Origin: Peribacillus loiseleuriae
GTDB taxonomy: Bacteria > Bacillota > Bacilli > Bacillales > DSM-1321
Direction of reading: 5' to 3'
NCBI RefSeq assembly: GCF_001183985.1
Contig: NZ_LFZW01000001.1
Location: forward strand, 832,333-896,332
DNA: 64,000 nt
Every line of letters begins with the position of its first letter. Position 1 is the stretch's first letter. The notes beneath the pieces were generated by a model that was given only the letters and a program-made list of their open reading frames with translations, did no database searches and was not told the origin of the DNA. Made by a program: the position numbers and the translations under genes. Shown here piece after piece: positions 44,380 through 52,929 of the stretch.

Positions 44380-45069
44380 TTAGAGCAAAGCGTCAACAAA
44401 TCGTTTTGTAATTTGCTGTGGTCTTGTAATGGCTCCGCCAACTACTACAGCATGAACATTGATATCTAATACGGAACGAGCAATTTCTGGCGTAGAGACG
44501 TTTCCTTCCGCAAGAACTTTAGCATGTTTCACTACTCCTACGATTTGTTTAATGACCGCGTAATGATTGAAATCAATTGTCAATCCTTGTGTTTCAGCCG
44601 TATAGCCATATAATGTTGGAGCAACGATATCAAATCCTAGTTGATCCGCATGAATGGCTTCTTCTACAGTTGAGACATCGGCCATTAGAATCGCCTGAGG
44701 ATATTTAGATCTTACCTCGTGATAAAACTGATCTAATGTGCTCCCATCAGGTCTTATGCGTGCTGTTGCATCAGTCGCAATGATTTCAGCACCTGTCGCC
44801 ATTAATGCATCAATCTCTTTCATAGTAGGAGTGATAAAAACAGGATTCTCTCCATACACTTGCTTGATGATTCCGATAACTGGAAGGTCTACTTGCTTTT
44901 TGATTTCTAAAATGTCAGAGACCGAGTTTGCACGAATTCCTTTGGCGCCACCTTCTTTAGCTGCAACAGCCATGCGCCCCATGATATGGGAACTGTGTAA
45001 AGGTTCTCCCTCCAAAGCTTGACAAGATACAATTAATCCTTTAGTGATTTGATCTAATACTGATTGCAT
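44380..45069 (-). CDS. nanE: N-acetylmannosamine-6-phosphate 2-epimerase
   Basis: A TIM-barrel epimerase of 229 aa that converts ManNAc-6-P to GlcNAc-6-P. It has the N-terminal GLIVSCQALEGEPLHSSHIM, the catalytic Lys in VIGIIKQVYGENPVFITPT and ATDATARIRPDG, and the phosphate loop LAEGNVSTPE. ATG at 45069 follows AAGGAAG. The PTS gene ends 32 bases upstream, so the two are co-transcribed and the pair suggests uptake of ManNAc as its 6-phosphate. No nanA, nagA or nagB is nearby. Confidence 0.93.
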   Translation of the reverse strand: MQSVLDQITKGLIVSCQALEGEPLHSSHIMGRMAVAAKEGGAKGIRANSVSDILEIKKQVDLPVIGIIKQVYGENPVFITPTMKEIDALMATGAEIIATDATARIRPDGSTLDQFYHEVRSKYPQAILMADVSTVEEAIHADQLGFDIVAPTLYGYTAETQGLTIDFNHYAVIKQIVGVVKHAKVLAEGNVSTPEIARSVLDINVHAVVVGGAITRPQQITKRFVDALL

Positions 45070-45100
45070 TCTGTACACTTCCTTGTTAGAGTGATAATCT

Positions 45101-46639
45101 TCATTCATGTCCTAAGTACTCTTCTACTTCGTTTTTAACAATAGTAACCTGTGGGCCGTATACAACTTGAATACCATTGCCTTTTTTCACAATCCCCTTT
45201 GAACCGGTTTGTTTAATCACATCATCCTTAACCAAGGATTCATCTTTAACAGTTACTCGAAGTCGAGTGGCACAACAATCTACTACATCAATATTAGTAG
45301 CTCCACCTAATCCTTCGACAATTGTTTTTGCACGATCAGTAGCGGTCACTTGTTGTGCAACAGTCTGTTCCTCATCTTCACGTCCAAGAACTTTGAAATT
45401 TTTTCTCTTAATAAGGAATTTAAATGTGAAATAATATAAGAAGAACCAAGGAATACCGATTAGTAATACATAAATCCAATTTGTTTTAGCCATACCTTGA
45501 AGGATACCAAATAATGTGAAATCAATGAATCCTCCAGAGAAAGTTTGTCCAATTGTAATATTAAAGATATCGGCCATCATAAAGGCTAACCCGTCAAACA
45601 AAGCATGAACAAAATAGAGTAGTGGAGCAACAAACAAGAAACTAAATTCAAGTGGTTCGGTGATTCCGGTTAAAAAAGAAGTTAAAGCTGCTGAAAGAAG
45701 TATCCCTGCAACGACTTTTTTATTTTTTGGCTTAGCACAATGATAGATAGCAAGAGCCGCTCCTGGAAGACCAAACATCATTGTAATGAAACGACCAGAC
45801 ATAAACCTTGAAATGCCTTCATAATAGTGTTCGGTGTTCGGGTCGGCTAATTGTGCAAAGAAGATGTTTTGCGTACCATTTACAATATGCCCACCAATTT
45901 CCATCGTACCACCTAATGCTGTTTGCCAGAATGGTAAGTAGAAAATATGATGTAATCCCATTGGCCCAAGCATACGTAGAATAAAGCCATAGAAAAATGT
46001 TCCGATTGTACCTGTGCTTGTAACTAATGAACCTAATTGATTAATGAAAAGTTGGAAATAAGGCCAAACGATAAATAAAACGGCTCCCACGATAATCGAT
46101 GTAAAAGAAACAACGATCGGGATGAAACGAGAGCCTCCGAAAAATCCCAAAACCTGTGGTAACTGGATCTTATTGTATTTATTGTGTAACAGGGCCGCCA
46201 CAATCCCAATGACAATCCCACCAAAAACACCCGTTTCTAATGTTTGGATACCAACTGCCATTCCTTGGCCTGCACCAGCTAAATTATCTTTAGCAAGTTT
46301 CCCGGTAATGGAGAGCAAGGCATTAATTGAGCTATTCATTACAAAATACCCAATCATCGCAGCCAGACCAGCTGTTCCTTTATCTGAACGGGCCAGACCT
46401 ACTGCAACACCGACTGCAAAAATAATCGGTAGGTTACCAAAGACGATACTCCCTGCCGCGCTCATAATGGTAAAAATGGCTTGAAGCCATGCAATATCTA
46501 AAAATGGATAAGCTGAAACCGTATTTGGGTTTGATAGCGCCCCACCAATACCAAGCAGCAAACCAGCAGCTGGCAAGACAGCAATCGGAAGCATAAATGA
46601 TTTACCAAACTGCTGGGCTTTCTCAAAAGCATTTTTCAA
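45101..46639 (-). CDS. PTS glucose-family transporter EIICB (amino-sugar type)
   Basis: A membrane permease fused to a phosphotransfer domain. EIIC covers about residues 1-410 with ten helices and the signature GITEPLEFSFLFVAP. EIIB (about 435-512) has the phosphorylated Cys456 in VDCCATRLRV, in place of the usual DACxTRLR. There is no EIIA domain, so a trans-acting EIIA-Glc is needed. The context with nanE and an RpiR regulator points to ManNAc or a related amino sugar rather than glucose. The TTG start has AAGGAGGG 8 bases ahead, and a cre-like site lies about 80 bases upstream. Confidence 0.9.
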   Translation of the reverse strand: MKNAFEKAQQFGKSFMLPIAVLPAAGLLLGIGGALSNPNTVSAYPFLDIAWLQAIFTIMSAAGSIVFGNLPIIFAVGVAVGLARSDKGTAGLAAMIGYFVMNSSINALLSITGKLAKDNLAGAGQGMAVGIQTLETGVFGGIVIGIVAALLHNKYNKIQLPQVLGFFGGSRFIPIVVSFTSIIVGAVLFIVWPYFQLFINQLGSLVTSTGTIGTFFYGFILRMLGPMGLHHIFYLPFWQTALGGTMEIGGHIVNGTQNIFFAQLADPNTEHYYEGISRFMSGRFITMMFGLPGAALAIYHCAKPKNKKVVAGILLSAALTSFLTGITEPLEFSFLFVAPLLYFVHALFDGLAFMMADIFNITIGQTFSGGFIDFTLFGILQGMAKTNWIYVLLIGIPWFFLYYFTFKFLIKRKNFKVLGREDEEQTVAQQVTATDRAKTIVEGLGGATNIDVVDCCATRLRVTVKDESLVKDDVIKQTGSKGIVKKGNGIQVVYGPQVTIVKNEVEEYLGHE

Positions 46640-47173
46640 AATTATTCCCTCCTTGTGTGCGAATCATGTTGTTTATGTTATAAGGTACCCCTTATGGGCT
46701 TATTATATATATGCGGAAAAGCGCTTTCAATGGAATGGCTGGAGATATCAAGCTTTTTCAGCGATTGGACGATTAGTTTGAAAGGATTTTCAATTGAAAA
46801 AACAATACTGATAATTATAAATATACTAATGACTCTTGGGATTGATTTATGAGGAATTCAACTTAACTGAAAGAATGAATGCCACTTTTCTTCGAATGGT
46901 TTTAGATGATTACTTGTGATTACGACTGATATAGATCAAGACTAAGCGAAAATCGGGAGATCCCGAGCCACATATCAAGATTTACGATCCAGAATCAAGA
47001 TTTACGCGCCAGAAGGAATACATTACGATCTGTAATGAAAGTAAAACGGAAATCTTTCATTCAACATTAATCATTCGAATGTTTGAAGGCGACTGACACT
47101 CTATTCTTGTGAAAGGACTTCAAAATTGTTAAATTATTTTGTAAACAGATAATTAATTAGGCTGGGATGGTTC
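46640..47173. other. Divergent intergenic region with a short tandem repeat
   Basis: Besides the cre-like site it holds two 19-base near-identical tandem units, TCAAGATTTACGATCCAGA and TCAAGATTTACGCGCCAGA, at 46975-47013. No ORF with a ribosome site is present. Confidence 0.5.
46715..46730 (-). promoter_or_regulatory. cre-like CcpA site upstream of PTS operon
   Basis: On the reverse strand TTGAAAGCGCTTTTCC matches the cre consensus at all fixed positions but one, within a GAAAGCGCTTTC palindrome. Confidence 0.65.
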
Positions 47174-47728
47174 ATGAAGAAAGCTTTAATCATTATAGAC
47201 GTACGAAATGCTTTTGATGATCAGAAATGGGGGGAACGAAATAATCCAAATGCAGAAGAAAATATAAGTAAACTACTAAAACTGTGGAGAAACAAAGGGT
47301 GGCAAGTGATTCATATTCAACATTTGTCAGATTCTCTACATTCTCTTTTTCATCCGAAAAGTGATGGCTTTATTATCAAAGAGTTGGTGAAGCCACTAGA
47401 AGATGAAGTTGTCCTAACTAAGAAGGTAAATAGCGCGTTTATCGGAACCAATTTAGAAGAGTTTCTAAGATCAAGTGAGATCGGCACAGTTGTCATAACA
47501 GGTTTGACGACACCTCATTGTGTCTCGACAACGACAAGAGTGAGTGGCAATTTAAGATTCCATACACACATACTATCTGACGCAACTGCGGCTTTTGGTC
47601 TGAAGGATCAAAATGATCAATATTATGATGCAGAGACAATCCACGCTATTTCTCTTGCTACTTTGCATGAAGAATTTGCTACTGTTTTAACGACAGAACA
47701 ACTTATTAATAAGTTAAGTCTAAGATAG
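47174..47728 (+). CDS. Isochorismatase-family cysteine hydrolase
   Basis: A 184-residue alpha/beta hydrolase with the triad Asp9 (IIIDVRNAF), Lys84 (TKKVNSAF) and Cys116 (TPHCVSTT), plus the cis-peptide region TGLTTPHCV. Members hydrolyse amides such as nicotinamide or N-carbamoyl compounds; this one cannot be assigned to a substrate. The ribosome site is weak (GGGATGG). It is monocistronic. Confidence 0.88.
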   Translation: MKKALIIIDVRNAFDDQKWGERNNPNAEENISKLLKLWRNKGWQVIHIQHLSDSLHSLFHPKSDGFIIKELVKPLEDEVVLTKKVNSAFIGTNLEEFLRSSEIGTVVITGLTTPHCVSTTTRVSGNLRFHTHILSDATAAFGLKDQNDQYYDAETIHAISLATLHEEFATVLTTEQLINKLSLR

Positions 47729-47874
47729 GGTCACAATGTCTGTGTTAGAGTATCTTTTAGAGTAAGTGATTCATATAAATGGAAGTGGTACAGGAACTGA
47801 AGTTTGTCGAATAACAGAGAAAAGGAAATGAATAATTGAGACTGTACCACTCAAAAGGGCCAGCCTCATTTCAT

Positions 47875-48060
47875 TTATGAACGCTGAATCATCGAGGTGG
47901 AATAGTTTTTCACTAATTTTTGTAGATTTTTATGTCCTTCTCTTACTTTAATTGTTTCTTCAATGATTTTTTGGAAGCCTTCCAAGTCTTTGTCGGATGC
48001 ATTCAATACGGATCTAGTCACACTTTCGGCGATTTGTTGTAGGTTTATTTCTGAACTCAT
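47875..48060 (-). CDS. Small hypothetical helical protein, 61 aa
   Basis: ATG at 48060 follows GGAAAGGTGG by 9 bases. The peptide MSSEINLQQIAESVTRSVLN, then ASDKDLEGFQKIIEETIKVR and EGHKNLQKLV, looks fully helical and amphipathic. I do not recognise a family. Signal and composition support a real gene. Confidence 0.55.
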   Translation of the reverse strand: MSSEINLQQIAESVTRSVLNASDKDLEGFQKIIEETIKVREGHKNLQKLVKNYSTSMIQRS

Positions 48061-48264
48061 AGACAACGACCACCTTTCCACTTATTTGTTAGGGCATGTG
48101 TTTCTCCACTTTACTTATTTATGGAAAGAGTGTGCAATTTCCTGCTAGTCCATTGATAAACTTATCTACAATTATCAGCAGGTTTCCTAAGCGTTAGTGT
48201 AATTTCAACAAGGCCGTCGGATTTTAGAAGGGATATTAGCTCTTTCCTATTTTCTTCCTCGATA

Positions 48265-48542
48265 ATGACTTTTATAAAAGAACTCCAACTGTATTAACAG
48301 GTATTCCTTTAGCGATAGCGGCTACGATTTATGAAGGTTTAGGCGGTGACGCTAATGTAACATCCGTTGATAATTGTACAACTCGCTTAAGAATTGAAGT
48401 GAAAAACATGATTGCTCAAAAAATGATTAAGGCTACAGGTGTACCGGTAATTAATATTGTCGGTCCACAAAGCATTCAAGTTATTGTTGGAACACAGGTA
48501 CAATTCGTAGCAGATGAAATCATAAAGCTTAGAAATCATTGA
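48265..48542 (+). pseudogene. PTS EIIB domain fragment
   Basis: An open frame without a start reads KRTPTVLTGIPLAIAATIYE, then GLGGDANVTSVDNCTTRLRI. It has the EIIB phospho-Cys in DNCTTRLR and ends VGTQVQFVADEIIKLRNH. It is the C-terminal 90 residues of a glucose-family EIICB; the membrane domain is missing. It differs from the EIIB at 45101, so it is a different gene. A family B repeat begins 40 bases downstream. Confidence 0.8.
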
Positions 48543-48581
48543 TCAGAGCAAAGAGTGTGGAAACTTTCCGCGCTCTTTTTG

Positions 48582-48762
48582 TATGAAGGACATGGGCGGG
48601 GCTTCGCGACTTACTAACATTGCTAATCTACTTTACAGATATTCTTATTTTATTTAGAAAGTATTTCAAAATCCGGCTCCGCACCGCCACCATTGCGATT
48701 AGGCGAGTGTAGCGAACTATATGTTTGATCCTTCATGGCAAATGGTGAAGTTTTAACGCCAT
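48582..48762 (-). repeat. Family B repeat, copy B3
   Basis: Reverse orientation. It begins TATGAAGGACATGGGCGGGG and ends GTTTTAACGCC. Within it GGCTCCGCACCGCCACC and GATTAGGCGAGTGTAGCG are the reverse complements of the B1/B2 core. It directly follows the EIIB fragment. Confidence 0.85.
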
Positions 48763-48867
48763 ACATGTTTAGTATTCACATTCCTAAAAGAGAAATTGAT
48801 TTTTCAGAAAAATATAGATATTATTATAAACATATAATAATTATACATATGGGAGAGGATTTTTCTA

Positions 48868-49554
48868 ATGAAGTCGATTTATACAGGGAAAACGAAGGAT
48901 GTTTATGCGCTTGAAAACGGAAATTATTTATTAAAATTTAAAGACGATGTAACTGGGGAAAATGGTGTCTTCGATCCAGGTGCCAATACAGTCGGCTTAA
49001 CGCTTGAAGGTGCAGGTCGAGCAGGCCTCAGTTTAACGAAGCACTTTTTTGAAATTTTAAAAGAAAAAGAAATCCCTACACATTACATAGAAGCCAATAT
49101 TGAAGAAGCGACGATGACGGTGAAGCCGGCAACCGTATTCGGCAGAGGGCTTGAAGTAATTTGCCGTTACAAGGCAGTTGGAAGTTTTCTCCGTCGTTAT
49201 GGGATGTATGCAGAAGAAGGGCAACCATTAGATGCATTTGTAGAAGTCACTTTGAAAGATGATGAACGCCAAGATCCACCGATTAGTGAAGATGCACTCG
49301 ATATGTTAGGTATATTAACAAAAGCGGAATATACCGTATTAAAAAACCTTACTGAACAAATCGGTAACGTTGTAAAAGATGAGTTAGCGAAAAAAGATAT
49401 CGAATTATACGATATTAAATTTGAATTTGGTAGAGTCGGCGAAGATAAGCAAATCGCGTTAATCGATGAAATCTCTGGTGGAAACATGAGAGCTTATAAA
49501 AATGGTAACTATATCGAACCTCTGGAATTAGAGAAATTGATGTTGGAAGTTTGA
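48868..49554 (+). CDS. purC: SAICAR synthase (PurC), stand-alone copy
   Basis: ATP-dependent synthesis of SAICAR from CAIR and aspartate. At the N-terminus it has IYTGKTKDVYAL and LLKFKDDVTGENGVFDPGAN, then the substrate block VFGRGLEVICRYKAVGSFLR. The metal and ATP region has DIKFEFGRVGEDKQIALIDE. At 228 aa it is near the normal size. The adenine-loop region and FDPGAN differ from the usual TAFNGxK form, so it may be a second, divergent paralogue. No other pur gene or purine riboswitch is adjacent. GGGAGAGGA precedes the ATG. Confidence 0.88.
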   Translation: MKSIYTGKTKDVYALENGNYLLKFKDDVTGENGVFDPGANTVGLTLEGAGRAGLSLTKHFFEILKEKEIPTHYIEANIEEATMTVKPATVFGRGLEVICRYKAVGSFLRRYGMYAEEGQPLDAFVEVTLKDDERQDPPISEDALDMLGILTKAEYTVLKNLTEQIGNVVKDELAKKDIELYDIKFEFGRVGEDKQIALIDEISGGNMRAYKNGNYIEPLELEKLMLEV

Positions 49555-49683
49555 TTTATATATAGTGAGTTTAATGGACCGTTTAGATGTGAAAGATAAT
49601 TTTTAGAGTATCCTTATGGTCGTGATAATCACTAAGGTGAAAAAGGTTGTTATCGGTGCTTGATCGTTAAGACTAGATGTCAT

Positions 49684-49739
49684 CAAAACACCCCCAATCT
49701 TGATCGTCTCTATGGGATTAAGATTGGGGTTGTTTTTTT
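49684..49739 (+). terminator. Terminator after purC
   Basis: AACACCCCCAATCTTGATC pairs with GATTAAGATTGGGGTTGTT and is followed by TTTTT. Confidence 0.85.
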
Positions 49740-49853
49740 GATCAAAAGATTAATTTTAAACAATATTTTACTTTGATGCTATTGTTAATGTTTTATAATT
49801 ACGGTATCAGTATTTTATTTATACAAAAAAGTATATGAAATGGAGGGTTTAAA

Positions 49854-50306
49854 ATGGACAAATTCATGGAACGAGCAGTAGAACTAGCAGTAGAAAATGT
49901 TCGTGATGGTGGTCAACCTTTTGGTGCAGTACTTGTGAAGAATAACAACATTGTAGCTGAAGGCGTGAACGAACTGCACAAAACATATGATATAAGCGGG
50001 CATGCAGAATTACTTGCGATCCGGCGTGCTCAAGAGCAAGTACAAACGAATGATCTATCAGGTTATACAATGTATGCAAGTGGGGAGCCTTGTCCGATGT
50101 GTTTATCGGCCATGTACTTTGCTGGAATCGAAAAGATTTTTTACTGTGCATCAGTTGAGAATGCGGTTGAAGTTGGATTAGGGAAATCAAAAGTAATATA
50201 TGAAGACTTACTAAAAACAAAAGCAGAACGCGCACTTTCGATGATACAAATGCGATTGAAAGAAGGGCAAGAAAATCCAATGAAGCTTTGGAAGGAGCAA
50301 TCATGA
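49854..50306 (+). CDS. Nucleoside/base deaminase (CDA fold, GuaD-like)
   Basis: A 150-residue zinc deaminase with the ligands His50 and proton-shuttle Glu52 (GHAELLAI), and Cys80 and Cys83 (EPCPMCLSAM). The C-terminal IYEDLLKTKAERAL and ENPMKLW resemble guanine deaminase GuaD of B. subtilis more than TadA, so a free base is the likely substrate. It lies 300 bases after purC but is separated by a terminator. TGGAGGG precedes the ATG. Confidence 0.9.
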   Translation: MDKFMERAVELAVENVRDGGQPFGAVLVKNNNIVAEGVNELHKTYDISGHAELLAIRRAQEQVQTNDLSGYTMYASGEPCPMCLSAMYFAGIEKIFYCASVENAVEVGLGKSKVIYEDLLKTKAERALSMIQMRLKEGQENPMKLWKEQS

Positions 50307-50334
50307 TGTTAGAGAAATATAGGTTTTGCTGAAA

Positions 50335-50375
50335 TGAGCCAACGTTTTATAAAAGATAAAAGGTTGGCTCATTTT
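50335..50375 (+). terminator. Terminator after deaminase gene
   Basis: GAGCCAACGTTTT pairs with AAAAGGTTGGCTC, followed by TTTTTT. Confidence 0.85.
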
Positions 50376-50450
50376 TTCAAAACAGGCTATTTCTATTTGG
50401 TTCGTTAATCAGGTTATTAAAAGTAGAACATTCTCCTAAATATACTATCT

Positions 50451-51365
50451 TCATCTTTTTTCTATATATACTTCTCCAAGAATTTCTTTAGTTTCATAAT
50501 CAACTTCCGAAAGTTTTGTTTGTAAAAAAGAGTTTACTTCGCTTTGTTCCACATTATATAGAACTTCTATTTCTTTTGAGAACAAGAGTCCTTCTTTTTC
50601 AAGAGTTTTGGCTAATTCAGGAATGGGCTGTGCTTGAGGCTTATTCGCAAGTACTTGTTCTAGTCCATTTACATAGAATTCAAGTGGACGTGCACCGACG
50701 ATTTTTACACCTTTATTCTCCTCGTTTACCATGATGATTGTTGGGAAACCACGTACGCCAAGACTTCTAGCAAGGGCAAAGTCTTGATCCAAAAGCTGCT
50801 GTCCATTAGGAAGTTCTGCTTCTTTCACGATAGATTCTCCGTCAAGGCCCATTTGATTGACAAGATTAATCAAAATTTGTTCCTCACCAATATTTTGATT
50901 AAAGGCAAAAACAGCTTCTCTTGCGCGACGTAAAAAAGTTTTAGCTAGGTGTTCATCTTTTTGTTGAATGATTTTAAATACTCGAGACGGTGGATAGGAT
51001 GATTGAATCGGATTCGTAAGGAATAATGAACCGTCAATCGGCATACGAGAATGTTCACCAACTTCTCTCCAATGACCGGCTACATCTGCAGGACCGCCAA
51101 TACCATTCGCTACGTCTGCGAAGCCATCCCAACTTTCCAGCAGTCCGCCCATTACAGTATGGAATTTAACATAATGTCCGTATTGCTCTTCAAATTTTCG
51201 CAGAACTGGCTCTAGTGCCCAGCAATGGGAGCAGATAGGGTCTGTCACATAATAAAGGTGAATCACTTCTTGGGATTGATTCAGATCAATGGTTTCCATT
51301 GCGTCTTCTCCTGGGTCACCGCATACTCCTGTTTCTAAATCACAAACCATATTATTTTTTTGCAT
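50451..51365 (-). CDS. DsbA-family thioredoxin-fold protein
   Basis: A 304-residue protein with a thioredoxin fold carrying Cys45 and Cys48 in DPICSHCWALEP, an inserted helical domain and the cis-Pro loop GVRGFPTIIM. There is no signal peptide, so it acts in the cytoplasm; it resembles the DsbA/FrnE-like and SpxH-like group. An extra CDLETGVC motif near the N-terminus (Cys8, Cys15) adds a second Cys pair. AGAGGT precedes the ATG. It lies 18 bases downstream of an HxlR regulator gene in the same operon, so it may be induced by thiol or electrophile stress. Confidence 0.85.
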   Translation of the reverse strand: MQKNNMVCDLETGVCGDPGEDAMETIDLNQSQEVIHLYYVTDPICSHCWALEPVLRKFEEQYGHYVKFHTVMGGLLESWDGFADVANGIGGPADVAGHWREVGEHSRMPIDGSLFLTNPIQSSYPPSRVFKIIQQKDEHLAKTFLRRAREAVFAFNQNIGEEQILINLVNQMGLDGESIVKEAELPNGQQLLDQDFALARSLGVRGFPTIIMVNEENKGVKIVGARPLEFYVNGLEQVLANKPQAQPIPELAKTLEKEGLLFSKEIEVLYNVEQSEVNSFLQTKLSEVDYETKEILGEVYIEKR

Positions 51366-51383
51366 ATTATTTACCTCTTTTCT

Positions 51384-51701
51384 TTACTGATTTTTATACT
51401 GTTGAGCCCACTCTTGGATCGGCACGAGGGCAGCTGTCAAGGCACGACCTTTTTCTGTTAATTCATACGAAATGCTGACGGATGAGCCAGTTTTCACTTT
51501 TTTTTCAATTAATTGATACTCGATAAGCTCAGAAAGTTTTTGGGAAAGAGCTCTAGGCGTAATATCCGTAAGATCCCTTTTTATATCAGAAAAATGAGCT
51601 GTGCCATTTGGACAAAGGGATAGGTAATGGATAATTAGTCCATTCCATTTCTTTCCTAATATTTGCATTGAAAATTCTAAATAAGGACAAATGTTAATCA
51701 A
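51384..51701 (-). CDS. HxlR family transcriptional regulator
   Basis: A single-domain winged-helix regulator of about 105 aa with family marks GKKWNGLIIHYL, FSDIKRDLTDITPRALSQKL and YELTEKGRAL. Cys6 in INICPY near the N-terminus stands where redox-sensing HxlR/HypR proteins have their reactive Cys. The start is taken as TTG 51701 because AGAAGG precedes it; a GTG six bases upstream is part of the ribosome site. It is co-transcribed with the DsbA-like gene. Confidence 0.88.
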   Translation of the reverse strand: MINICPYLEFSMQILGKKWNGLIIHYLSLCPNGTAHFSDIKRDLTDITPRALSQKLSELIEYQLIEKKVKTGSSVSISYELTEKGRALTAALVPIQEWAQQYKNQ

Positions 51702-51787
51702 AATCACCTTCTTTGTATATTAAGTATATCAAGTATAAAAAATATATCAAGTGGTTTTTGTTGAAATCAGGATAACGTTAATTGGGA

Positions 51788-51830
51788 TAAAAAAAAGCCA
51801 ACCATTCAACAAAATGAAAGTCAGCTTTAC
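51788..51830 (-). terminator. Probable terminator of the LysR gene
   Basis: Read leftward, AAAGCTGACT pairs imperfectly with GGTTGGCTTT and runs into TTTTTT. Confidence 0.5.
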
Positions 51831-51849
51831 TTTGATATTACTATTTAAT

Positions 51850-52752
51850 TCAGTTATCAATTTCATTTTTCTCCAGTTTATCTTTTACAAAATTGATCCA
51901 AGTTCTTGTTGCAAGGGAAATATAACTACCCTTTCGCCAAGCAATGCCAATTTGCCAATGTACTTGTTGATCAATGAGAGGCAGCACTTTTATCCCCTTA
52001 TTCCTTACCGTTATCTCATTCACACTGCTTTGGGGGAGGATGGTGATCCCCATATTAAATGAAACCAATTCTAGTATGAACTTCCATTGGGACGTTTCAC
52101 AAATAATATTTGGTTCAAATCCTAGTCTTCTGCATTCCGTCATAATTAAGTTGTGAACGGTAAATCCTTCACGAAAAATAATAAACTTTACATCCTGTAA
52201 TTCTGACCATCTTACCTGGGCCTTGTTTGCGAACTCATGATCTTGATGGACGAGAAGACGAAGATCCCCATCCAGAAAAGAAAAATGATTAAATGTTTCA
52301 TCAGTAGGTAAATCTACAACAACTACGTCAAGATCGCCATTAATTAAGGCCTTTTTTAAATTACTAGCACCATCCTCAACGAATTGTATAGTGATTTCAG
52401 GATATAGATTGTAGAATTCTGACATAATTTCAGTGAGAATTTCTGTTCCGACAGAGGAGAAAATCCCCATTTTAATGGTTCCTTTATGTCCGCTTTTAAT
52501 ATCATCTAACTCTTGGTAAAAGTGTTGTAATGAATGGGAAATTTGTTGCCCATATTGAAAGAGCAATCGTCCTGTATCAGTAAGTTCTAACTTTCTAGTT
52601 GTCCGAACCAATAATGTTATTCCCAATTCATTTTCTAAGTCTTTCACAACGTTACTAATAGTAGGTTGCGAAATATACAAGTGTTCTGCTGCTTTTGAAA
52701 AGCTTCCATATTTGACTACTTCGGAAAAGTATTGAATTTGTCTGATGTCCAT
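51850..52752 (-). CDS. LysR family transcriptional regulator
   Basis: A 300-residue LysR-type regulator with an N-terminal winged helix (MDIRQIQYFSEVVKYGSFSK, then AAEHLYISQPTISNVVKDLE) and a C-terminal co-inducer domain from about residue 90. It is transcribed away from a lipocalin-like gene and an SDR gene, the usual layout for a regulator and its target. The 177-base gap holds AT-rich dyads such as ATAGTATAAAAAATATG and GATTATACTATAC that could be its site. AGGTAAATG lies at the start. Confidence 0.92.
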   Translation of the reverse strand: MDIRQIQYFSEVVKYGSFSKAAEHLYISQPTISNVVKDLENELGITLLVRTTRKLELTDTGRLLFQYGQQISHSLQHFYQELDDIKSGHKGTIKMGIFSSVGTEILTEIMSEFYNLYPEITIQFVEDGASNLKKALINGDLDVVVVDLPTDETFNHFSFLDGDLRLLVHQDHEFANKAQVRWSELQDVKFIIFREGFTVHNLIMTECRRLGFEPNIICETSQWKFILELVSFNMGITILPQSSVNEITVRNKGIKVLPLIDQQVHWQIGIAWRKGSYISLATRTWINFVKDKLEKNEIDN

Positions 52753-52929
52753 TCATTTACCTCACTTATAAGTATTGCAAATATATAGTATAAAAAATAT
52801 GTATTTATATAATAAATTAATATTGATTATACTATACTACAAAACCAATAGTAAAAATAATGCATGGGGGTTTAGTCTTTCAAAGAATCGATCCATTTTG
52901 CAAATATACAAAAAAGGAGAGAATAAATC

